Below, in pieces: positions 57,643 to 64,000 of a stretch of DNA of 64,000 bases; position 1 is the stretch's first letter, and each line of letters opens with the position of its first letter. Origin of the DNA: Lysobacter helvus. Lineage in GTDB: Bacteria > Pseudomonadota > Gammaproteobacteria > Xanthomonadales > Xanthomonadaceae. The DNA lies in assembly GCF_018406645.1 (NCBI RefSeq), contig NZ_AP024546.1, positions 3,162,001 through 3,226,000 on the forward strand, read 5' to 3'. Both the position numbers and the translations under genes were made by a program. The notes below the pieces were generated by a model, which searched no databases, had not been told where the DNA came from, and saw nothing but the letters and a program-made list of their open reading frames with translations.

Positions 57643-58158
57643 TCACGCCCGCAACGCCCAGCGCCCCAACACCTCGTACGCCCCTTCCGCACTCGCCATC
57701 AGCACGAATCCGTCCACCTGCCAGCGCAACGGCGCAATGGCCGACGGCACCGCGCGTTTCGGATCGCGCAGGATCGTCACGTGCGGCACGAAGCGCTCCT
57801 CCTCGCGCATCGGCACGGCATGCGCGCGGCACGATTCCGTGAGCGCGTCGTGCAACGCCTGCAAGGGCCGCGGCGTCACCGCACAGCCGAGCCAGCCGAT
57901 GCGACGGCCGAAGCGGTCCGCGCGATCGAGTTCGAATGCAAACGGCACGCTTGCGATCGCATCGCCCGCCGCGCGCGCCGCCGCGACGACATCGTCCGGC
58001 AGCGGATCCGTGAAGCCCTGCAGGAAGCGCAACGTCATGTGCAGTTTCGCGGGCTTCGTCGCGCGGCCGCCCCACGCCAGGTGGAGGCGCGCGGCGTCGT
58101 TGGCGATCGCGTCGCGCAGCGCCGCATCCGGTGCGAGGGCGAAGAACAGGTGGCGCAT
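57643..58158 (-). CDS. thpR: RNA 2',3'-cyclic phosphodiesterase ThpR
   Basis: A 171-residue 2H phosphoesterase that opens 2',3'-cyclic phosphates. The two HxTx motifs are visible as HMTL (about residues 40-43) and HVTI (about 126-129), spaced as expected. MRHLFFALAPDAALRDAI and the LDRADRFGRRIGWLGC strand match ThpR/LigT. It is divergent from the RNase gene at 58219. Confidence 0.92.
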   Translation of the reverse strand: MRHLFFALAPDAALRDAIANDAARLHLAWGGRATKPAKLHMTLRFLQGFTDPLPDDVVAAARAAGDAIASVPFAFELDRADRFGRRIGWLGCAVTPRPLQALHDALTESCRAHAVPMREEERFVPHVTILRDPKRAVPSAIAPLRWQVDGFVLMASAEGAYEVLGRWALRA

Positions 58159-58218
58159 CGTGACGACCGATGATCCTCGGAAGGAGTATCGTGCGCCCGG
58201 TCCCCACTGGAAGGCGAC

Positions 58219-58689
58219 ATGCGCCGACACCTGCGCAATCCCTGGATCTGGGTGGCGGCCGCGATCCTGTTCGCGGCGTGGCTGTTCTGGCCGCGCACCG
58301 TGCAGTCGCCGGCGCCGCACGAAGTCCCGCCCGCACAATCGGCCCCCGCCACCGGCGGCGTGGCGGTCGCGGACAGCGCCGCAGTCGACACCGCGCCCCG
58401 ATCCGCCCCCGCGCTCGACCTGCCGCCCGAAGCGCTGCACACCCTGCAACTGATCGCGCGCGGCGGCCCGTTCCCGCACCGGCAGGACGGCCAGGTGTTC
58501 GGCAACCGCGAACGCCTGCTGCCTCCGAAACCGCGCGGCTACTACCACGAGTACACCGTGGAAACGCCGGGCGCCGGCAACCGCGGCACGCGGCGCATCA
58601 TCACCGGCGGACAGCCGGTCGAAGCCTGGTACTACACCGACGATCACTACGCGTCGTTCCGCGCGTTCGATGGAGCGCGCGCACGATGA
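58219..58689 (+). CDS. Membrane-tethered barnase/T1-family ribonuclease
   Basis: A 156-residue N1/T1-type guanyl-specific RNase. An N-terminal hydrophobic segment (about 8-25) exports or anchors it, followed by a Pro/Ala linker (about 28-65) and a catalytic domain: the general base is likely Glu in HEYTVETPG, with Arg in GTRRIITGG and the general acid His in TDDHYASF. Its stop overlaps the start of the barstar gene (ATGA). Together they form a toxic RNase with a cytoplasmic inhibitor, used in nutrition or in competition (inference). Confidence 0.9.
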   Translation: MRRHLRNPWIWVAAAILFAAWLFWPRTVQSPAPHEVPPAQSAPATGGVAVADSAAVDTAPRSAPALDLPPEALHTLQLIARGGPFPHRQDGQVFGNRERLLPPKPRGYYHEYTVETPGAGNRGTRRIITGGQPVEAWYYTDDHYASFRAFDGARAR

Positions 58690-59138
58690 GCGAATCGGGT
58701 TGGGAACTGGGGCTGTCGGACGCCGAGAACGCGGGCGTCTATTTCGTCACCGCCGATGACCTCGACACGCTCGGCGTCGCCGCGCGCGATGCGGGCCTGC
58801 ACGTGCGCCGCATCGACCTGTCCGGCGGCGAGAAGCAGGCGATCCTGATGCGCATCGCGACCGCGCTGGACTTCCCGCGCACCTACGGCCGCAACTGGGA
58901 TGCGTTGTCCGATGCGCTGCGCGACCTGTCGTGGATGCCGGGCACGGGCTACACGCTGCTGTTCGAGAACGCCGGCGACCTGCAGCAGGACGAAGGCGAA
59001 GACTTCGACACGCTGCTGGAGATCCTGGAGGAATGCGCGCAGGACTGGGGCAAGAGCGACGTGCCGTTCTGGTCGTTCCTGGCGCTGCCCGAATCGGTGT
59101 TCGACGAGATCGACGCGGCGGCCTCGCAGGACCACTGA
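58686..59138 (+). CDS. Barstar-family ribonuclease inhibitor
   Basis: A 150-residue protein. The barstar core covers about residues 30-145: LHVRRIDLSGGEKQAILMRIATALDFPRTYGRNWDALSDALRDLSWM and a C-terminal acidic helix (FDTLLEILEECAQDW) that would plug the RNase active site. The first 30 residues are an extension compared with classical barstar (about 90 residues). No signal peptide, so it protects the cytoplasm. Directly adjacent to, and convergent with, uup. Confidence 0.93.
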   Translation: MSESGWELGLSDAENAGVYFVTADDLDTLGVAARDAGLHVRRIDLSGGEKQAILMRIATALDFPRTYGRNWDALSDALRDLSWMPGTGYTLLFENAGDLQQDEGEDFDTLLEILEECAQDWGKSDVPFWSFLALPESVFDEIDAAASQDH

Positions 59139-61034
59139 TCAGCCGGCGTCGAGCTCCGCCCAGCGCGCGTACGCGGTGTCGAGTTCCGCCTGCGCCTTCG
59201 CCAGGTCCGCGTTGTGCGCCACGATCGCGGTGCTGTCGCGCTGGAAGAACGTTGGCGCGTTCATCGCGTCGGTGAGCGCGGCCACTTTGGCTTCCAGCGT
59301 TTCGATCCGCGCCGGCAGCTGCTCGAGTTCCTTCTGTTCCTTGAAGCTCAGACGGCGTTTGGCGGCGGGTGCGGGCGTCGGCGGCGGTGCGGCGACGCGT
59401 TCCGAGTTCGGCGTATCGCGCACGAGCCGCGACGCAAGGTTGGCACTCGCCGGCGCGGGCCGCTGGCGCAGCCAGTCGGTGTAACCGCCGACGTATTCGC
59501 CGACCTTGCCGTCGCCTTCCATCACCAGCGTGGACGTCACCACGCGGTCGAGGAAGTCGCGGTCATGGCTCACCAGCAGCAGCGTGCCGGCGTAATCGCC
59601 GAGCAGTTCTTCCAGCAGTTCGAGCGTTTCGACGTCGAGGTCGTTGGTGGGTTCGTCCATCACCAGCAGGTTGGACGGCTGCGCAAACAGGCGCGCGAGC
59701 AGCAGGCGGTTGCGTTCGCCGCCGGACAGGCGCGTGATCGGGGCGCGCGCGCGTTCGGGCGTGAACAGGAATTCCTGCAGGTAGCCGAGCACGTGCTTGC
59801 GCTTGCCGCCCACTTCCACGAAGTCCTGGCCTTCCGACACGTTTTCCATCGCGGTCCAGTCTTCGCGCAAGGTGGCGCGTTGCTGGTCGAAGTACGCGAT
59901 CTGCAAGCCGGTGCCGGGCTTGACGATACCGGCCTGCGGGGTGAGTTCGCCGAGCAGGAGTTTGAGCAGCGTGGTCTTGCCGCTGCCGTTGGGGCCGATC
60001 AGGCCCACGCGGTCGCCGCGGAAGATCGTGGTGGAAAGATCACGCACGAGGGTGCGTTCGCCGTACGCGAACGTCACGTCCTTCGCTTCGATCACCTTCT
60101 TGCCGGACGCCTCGCCCTGCGAAGCTTCCATGCGGACCTTGCCGGTGGCGTCGCGGCGCGCGGCGCGTTCGTTGCGCATGGCCTCCAGCCGGCGCACGCG
60201 ACCTTCGTCGCGCGTGCGGCGCGCCTTGATGCCCTGGCGGATCCACGTTTCTTCCTGCGCCAGCAGCTTGTCGAAGCGCGCGTTCTCCTGCGCTTCGGCG
60301 TTGGCGCGTTCCTCGCGGCGGCGCTGGTAGTTGTCGTAGTCGCCGGGCCAGCTGGTGAGGCCGCCGCGGTCGATCTCGACGATGCGCGTGGCCAGCGCGC
60401 GCAGGAAGCGCCGGTCGTGCGTGACGAACACCAGGGCGCCGTTCCAGTTCTGCAGGAACTGTTCGAGCCAGTCGATCGATTCGATGTCGAGGTGGTTGGT
60501 GGGTTCGTCGAGCAGCAGCAGGTCGGGGCCCGACACCAGCGCGCGCGCGAGCAGCACGCGGCGCTTCATGCCGCCGGACAGGCGCGCGAACACGACCTCG
60601 CCGTCGAGCTGCAGGCGGTCGAGGATTTCCTCCACCTTGCGATCGAGCGACCAGGCATGCGCGGCTTCCACCTTCGCCTGGATCCGCGAGAGCGCGTCCA
60701 TGTCGACGTGCTCGGCGTGCGCGATGTGGTGGTATTCCGCGAGCAACGCACCGGCTTCGCCGAGCCCGGCGGCGACCACATCGAACACCGTGCCCTGCGC
60801 ACTGGCGGGCACTTCCTGTTCCAGGCGCGCGACGCGGCGGCCGTTTTCCAGGCGCACCTCGCCGTCGTCGGGCCGCAGGTCGCCGGACAGCAGCTTGAGC
60901 AGCGTGGACTTGCCCGCGCCGTTGCGGCCGATGAGGGCGATGCGTTCGCCGGGTTCGATGGACAGGGCGACGTCGTCGAGCAGGAGGGGACCGCCGACGG
61001 AGTAGTCGACGCCCTGGAGGGTGATCAAAGGCAT
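59139..61034 (-). CDS. uup: ABC-F ATPase Uup
   Basis: A 631-residue cytoplasmic ABC-F protein with two ATPase cassettes: Walker A GRNGAGKST and GPNGSGKTT, signatures LSGGMKRRVLLARAL and LSGGERNRLLLARLF, Walker B LLLLDEPTNHLD and LLVMDEPTNDLD. The inter-domain linker and a C-terminal coiled coil (KEQKELEQLPARIETLEAKVAALTDAM) identify Uup, which binds DNA and ribosomes and affects transposon excision and ribosome assembly. No membrane segment. Confidence 0.96.
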   Translation of the reverse strand: MPLITLQGVDYSVGGPLLLDDVALSIEPGERIALIGRNGAGKSTLLKLLSGDLRPDDGEVRLENGRRVARLEQEVPASAQGTVFDVVAAGLGEAGALLAEYHHIAHAEHVDMDALSRIQAKVEAAHAWSLDRKVEEILDRLQLDGEVVFARLSGGMKRRVLLARALVSGPDLLLLDEPTNHLDIESIDWLEQFLQNWNGALVFVTHDRRFLRALATRIVEIDRGGLTSWPGDYDNYQRRREERANAEAQENARFDKLLAQEETWIRQGIKARRTRDEGRVRRLEAMRNERAARRDATGKVRMEASQGEASGKKVIEAKDVTFAYGERTLVRDLSTTIFRGDRVGLIGPNGSGKTTLLKLLLGELTPQAGIVKPGTGLQIAYFDQQRATLREDWTAMENVSEGQDFVEVGGKRKHVLGYLQEFLFTPERARAPITRLSGGERNRLLLARLFAQPSNLLVMDEPTNDLDVETLELLEELLGDYAGTLLLVSHDRDFLDRVVTSTLVMEGDGKVGEYVGGYTDWLRQRPAPASANLASRLVRDTPNSERVAAPPPTPAPAAKRRLSFKEQKELEQLPARIETLEAKVAALTDAMNAPTFFQRDSTAIVAHNADLAKAQAELDTAYARWAELDAG

Positions 61035-61064
61035 CCCGGCATTCTACGGGGTTACCCTCCCCGG

Positions 61065-61090
61065 CCCTCCCCTGCTGTCGCACGGGAGGG
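61065..61090. repeat. CCCTCCC/GGGAGGG hairpin
   Basis: Seven-bp arms with a 12-nt loop, in the 66-bp gap between the uup start and the selO stop. It is related in sequence to the hairpin at 6621-6643. It may act as a weak terminator or as a REP-like spacer. Confidence 0.45.
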
Positions 61091-61100
61091 AGAAGATCTG

Positions 61101-62672
61101 TCAGCTGCTGCAGCTGAGCATCGAGCAACCGGCCTTGTCGCGGGCCCAATCGGGGCGGCGTCGCGCGAATTCTTCCCGGCCGGGCTGCTCGTCGTAGGGG
61201 CGGCGCATGACGTCGAGGAGTTCCGCGATGCCGGCTTCGTCGCCCTGCCCGGCCCGATCGATGACCTGCTGCGCGAGGTAATTGCGCATCACGAACTTCG
61301 GATTGACGGCGTCCATCGCGGCGCGACGCTCGGCGGCCGGGCGCGCATCTTCACGCAGGCGCGCGGCATGCAGGGTCAGCCATTCGACGAAACCCGGCGC
61401 GGTCTGCGTGCGCTTGTCCGGGTCGTAGAAGGCTTCGGCGAACAACGCACCTTCGACCTGCGCCGCGATCTCCGCCTCGGGATCGAAGCGCGACAGCGCA
61501 CGGAACCACAACGTCATGTCCACTTCGCCGAGCTGCAGCAGCGCGAGCAGCGTTTGCATGGATTCAACGTCCGCATCGCGCGCGTCCCGCAGCCCGAGCT
61601 TCCCGGCCACGTTGGCGCGATCGGCTTCGACGAAGCGATCCATGAAGCGCTGCAGGCCTGCATTCAACGCCGCCACGTCGCCGAACAGCGGCGACAGCGC
61701 ATGCGCCAGGCGCGTGAGGTTCCAGTAGGCGATCTTCGGTTGCCAGCCGAAGCGGTAGCGCTTGCCGCCGGCGTCGGTGGTGTTGGGCGTCCAGTCGGGA
61801 TCGAAATCATCGATCCAGCCGTACGGGCCGTAATCGATCGTCAGCCCCAGGATCGACAGGTTGTCGGTGTTCATCACGCCGTGCACGAAGCCCACGCGCA
61901 TCCAGTGCGCCATCAGCACCGCCGTGCGCTCGCACACGGTGGCGAACCAGTCGCCGTAGAGCGCTTCGCCCTGCCCCGCGAGTCCGGGGAAGTCGCGGGC
62001 GATGCAGAAATCGGCGAGCGCGCGCAGGCCGTCGATGTCGCCGCGCGAGTACGGGAGTTCGAAATTGCCGAAGCGGATGAACGACGGGCTGACGCGGCAC
62101 ACGATCGCGCCGGGCTCGGCCTGCGGGTGTCCGTCGTAGAACATGTCGCGCACGACCGCGTCGCCGGTCGACACCAAACTCAGCGCGCGCGTGGTGGGCA
62201 CGCCGAGGTGGTGCATCGCTTCGCTGCAGAGGAATTCGCGAATCGACGAACGCAGCACCGCGCGGCCATCGGCGCTGCGCGAATACGGCGTGGGGCCGGC
62301 GCCTTTCAGTTGCAGTTCCCAGCGACGCCCATCGGCGCCCACGGTTTCGCCTAGGGAAATCGCGCGCCCGTCGCCCAGTTGCCCGGCCCACTGGCCGAAC
62401 TGGTGGCCGCCATAGTTCGCGGCGAACGGATCCATCCCGGGCAACAACGCATTGCCGCCGAAGACCTGCGCGAATTCCGGCGACGCGATTTCGGCGTCGC
62501 CGATGCCGAGCGTCGCCGCCATTTCCGCCGAATGCGCGATCAGCCGCGGCGCCGCCACCGGCGTGGGCCGCACGCGCGACCACGCGGCCGCGACCTGGCG
62601 GATGCCCGGGCCCAGGTCCGGGTCGCCGGGCAGTTCGCGGAGGAAACGATTGTCGAAACGCAGCGCGCGCAT
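61101..62672 (-). CDS. selO: Protein adenylyltransferase SelO (YdiU)
   Basis: A 523-residue pseudokinase-fold AMPylase that modifies proteins, linked to oxidative stress. Typical blocks: [49 protein letters not shown], and [29 protein letters not shown] with the metal-binding Asn/Asp. The C-terminus ends CSMLSCSS; the penultimate Cys replaces the selenocysteine found in animal SelO. Start ATG 62672 ([18 protein letters not shown]) matches the family; the open frame to 62942 does not. Confidence 0.95.
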   Translation of the reverse strand: MRALRFDNRFLRELPGDPDLGPGIRQVAAAWSRVRPTPVAAPRLIAHSAEMAATLGIGDAEIASPEFAQVFGGNALLPGMDPFAANYGGHQFGQWAGQLGDGRAISLGETVGADGRRWELQLKGAGPTPYSRSADGRAVLRSSIREFLCSEAMHHLGVPTTRALSLVSTGDAVVRDMFYDGHPQAEPGAIVCRVSPSFIRFGNFELPYSRGDIDGLRALADFCIARDFPGLAGQGEALYGDWFATVCERTAVLMAHWMRVGFVHGVMNTDNLSILGLTIDYGPYGWIDDFDPDWTPNTTDAGGKRYRFGWQPKIAYWNLTRLAHALSPLFGDVAALNAGLQRFMDRFVEADRANVAGKLGLRDARDADVESMQTLLALLQLGEVDMTLWFRALSRFDPEAEIAAQVEGALFAEAFYDPDKRTQTAPGFVEWLTLHAARLREDARPAAERRAAMDAVNPKFVMRNYLAQQVIDRAGQGDEAGIAELLDVMRRPYDEQPGREEFARRRPDWARDKAGCSMLSCSS

Positions 62673-62689
62673 GGCGCGAGGGTCCTTGG

Positions 62690-62842
62690 TCAGAACGGCC
62701 GCGGCATGCCGAGGAACGGCGCGAGCAGCCAGTAGATCCCGACCAGCACCAGGCCCCACAGCACGACCTTGAACAGCACGCCGACCACCTTGAAGGCGAG
62801 CCAGATGCAGACGATCACCAGCAGGATGCCGACCCAACTCAT
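62690..62842 (-). CDS. Small single-protein membrane peptide (50 residues)
   Basis: [20 protein letters not shown]..., 50 residues, two hydrophobic helices with Trp and Gly, ending [10 protein letters not shown]. The pattern is common in small conserved membrane proteins of Xanthomonadaceae with no known function. It lies 17 bp upstream of selO on the same strand and may share its transcript. Short length keeps confidence moderate. Confidence 0.7.
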   Translation of the reverse strand: MSWVGILLVIVCIWLAFKVVGVLFKVVLWGLVLVGIYWLLAPFLGMPRPF

Positions 62843-62953
62843 GCGCGCGTACCTCGAATCGATGATGGCCCGAGCTTACGGCATCCCGTGTTGCGATCTC
62901 ATCGCGTGAGACCTGCATGGCCCCCAATGGCGGCCGTCGCAAGGAGACCGCCG

Positions 62954-64000
62954 ATGTCCGCGCTCACGCTGTTCGATCCCCCCGCCCCGCCCGCACCGCG
63001 CATCCGCGACGGCGGCCTGCTCGCCACGCGCCTGGCCGGCAAGCACGCGGCACTGATCACCGGGCACTTCGTGATGCCGGCGCGCGAAGGACGTTACGCG
63101 GACTTCCCGGACGCGCTGCCGGAAAAACTCGCGACCGCCCTGCGCGCCCGCGGCCTGTCGCAGCTCTACGCGCACCAGCGCGCCGCATGGGACGCCACGC
63201 AACGCGGCGAGCACATCGTCGTCGCCACGCCCACCGCGTCGGGCAAGAGCCTGTGCTACACGCTGCCGGTCGTGGCGGCGGCGATGACGCAGCAGGCCAA
63301 GGCGCTGTACCTGTTCCCGACCAAGGCGCTCGCGCAGGACCAGGTGGCGGAGCTGATCGAACTCAATCGCGCCGGCGACCTCGGCCTGCGCACGGCCACC
63401 TTCGACGGCGACACGCCCGGCGACCAGCGCCAGGCCATCCGCCTCAACGGCGACATCGTGGTCAGCAACCCGGACATGCTCCACCAGGGGATCCTGCCGC
63501 ACCACACCAAGTGGGCGCAGTTCTTCGAAGGCCTGCAGTACGTGGTGATCGACGAGATCCACAGCTATCGCGGCGTGTTCGGCTCGCACCTGGCCAACGT
63601 GCTGCGGCGGTTGAAGCGCGTGTGCGCGTTCTATGGCGCCTCGCCCACCTTCATCCTGTGCTCGGCGACCATCGGCAACCCGCAGGACCACGCCGAAGCG
63701 CTGCTCGAAGCCGACGTCACCGCGATCACCGATTCCGGCGCGCCCTCCGGCGAGAAGCACGTGCTGCTGTGGAATCCGCCCGTGGTCAATCCGGACCTCG
63801 GCCTGCGCGCCTCCGCGCGCTCGCAGAGCAACAAGATCGCGCGCACGGCGATCCGGTCGGGATTGAAGACGCTGGTGTTCGCGCAGTCGCGCACGATGGT
63901 CGAGGTGCTCACCAAGTACCTGAAGGATGTCTTCGACCACGATCCCCGCAAGCCCGCGCGCATCCGCGCGTATCGCGGCGGCTACCTGCCCACCGAGCGG
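62954..64000 (+). CDS. DEIH-box ATP-dependent helicase (MrfA/YprA-like), partial
   Basis: The first 349 codons; the gene runs off the right edge. AAGGAG at 62941 precedes the ATG. Superfamily 2 motifs are clear: Q-like region [23 protein letters not shown], motif [10 protein letters not shown], motif Ib [14 protein letters not shown], motif [17 protein letters not shown] (DEIH), motif [12 protein letters not shown], and the start of domain 2 ([19 protein letters not shown]). This N-terminal arrangement matches helicases with a C-terminal DUF1998 metal-binding domain, such as MrfA, a DNA-repair helicase. That domain is outside the window. Confidence 0.9.
   Translation, partial: MSALTLFDPPAPPAPRIRDGGLLATRLAGKHAALITGHFVMPAREGRYADFPDALPEKLATALRARGLSQLYAHQRAAWDATQRGEHIVVATPTASGKSLCYTLPVVAAAMTQQAKALYLFPTKALAQDQVAELIELNRAGDLGLRTATFDGDTPGDQRQAIRLNGDIVVSNPDMLHQGILPHHTKWAQFFEGLQYVVIDEIHSYRGVFGSHLANVLRRLKRVCAFYGASPTFILCSATIGNPQDHAEALLEADVTAITDSGAPSGEKHVLLWNPPVVNPDLGLRASARSQSNKIARTAIRSGLKTLVFAQSRTMVEVLTKYLKDVFDHDPRKPARIRAYRGGYLPTER

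Noticed and set aside
59214-62354. 1046-codon plus-strand open frame
   Set aside because: Runs antisense to both uup and selO, which carry clear motifs; it crosses the intergenic gap and has no domain.

Overview
High-GC (roughly two-thirds G+C) gammaproteobacterial chromosome, most likely a Lysobacter, Luteimonas or related Xanthomonadaceae genome. The basis is the smc-zipA-ligA-epmA order, a complete ccmABCDEFGHI operon followed by a MetX-family acyltransferase, an Oar-like TonB-dependent receptor inside a sugar-use locus, and very tight gene packing with many 4-bp ATGA/GTGA overlaps. No species call is possible from reading alone. No CRISPR array, rRNA gene, transposase or phage module was found. 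One tRNA gene is present.

Layout. 1-6448 (minus): cell-cycle and DNA genes epmA (cut by the window edge), ligA, zipA, smc. 6679-21450: a carbohydrate-use locus. It holds a MalK-type ATPase, a GH1 beta-glucosidase on the opposite strand, and a minus-strand operon of TonB receptor, GH144-like glucanase, sugar-binding protein, two permeases and a large six-hairpin lipoprotein, all next to a LacI regulator. A 526-bp nested palindrome sits between the GH1 gene and the operon end. 21546-25790: BolA, YciI, then scpA-scpB-rluB. 25920-30707: oxidoreductase, NmrA-like protein, omega-amidase plus aminotransferase, DUF3293 protein. 30749-37510: cytochrome c maturation operon, running into metX, a thiol dioxygenase and a DUF2214 protein.

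39769-46400 looks more accessory: tRNA-Leu(CAA), an EptA-like phosphoethanolamine transferase 13 bp behind it, a PAP2 phosphatase, a cysteine-rich GDCC protein, GAF and GFA proteins, a small BamE-like protein and an OafA-type acyltransferase. 46446-53799: small membrane proteins, glyoxalase, cyclopropane fatty acid synthase, a lipoprotein, a cold-shock protein with long leader and terminator, rluF, a small GNAT coupled to a histone-H1-like protein, a rhomboid protease and a GST. 53948-64000: M14 peptidase, a multi-domain lipoprotein, DUF1801 protein, thpR, a barnase-like RNase with barstar, uup, selO, a small membrane protein and a DEIH-box helicase cut by the window end.

The genes that most clearly work together are the glucan locus (outer-membrane uptake, surface or periplasmic cleavage, ABC import, cytoplasmic hydrolysis, LacI control), SMC with ScpAB, the Ccm system, the glutamine transaminase/omega-amidase pair and the RNase/barstar pair. 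The 526-bp palindrome and the uncharacterised six-hairpin lipoprotein are the best candidates for something undescribed.
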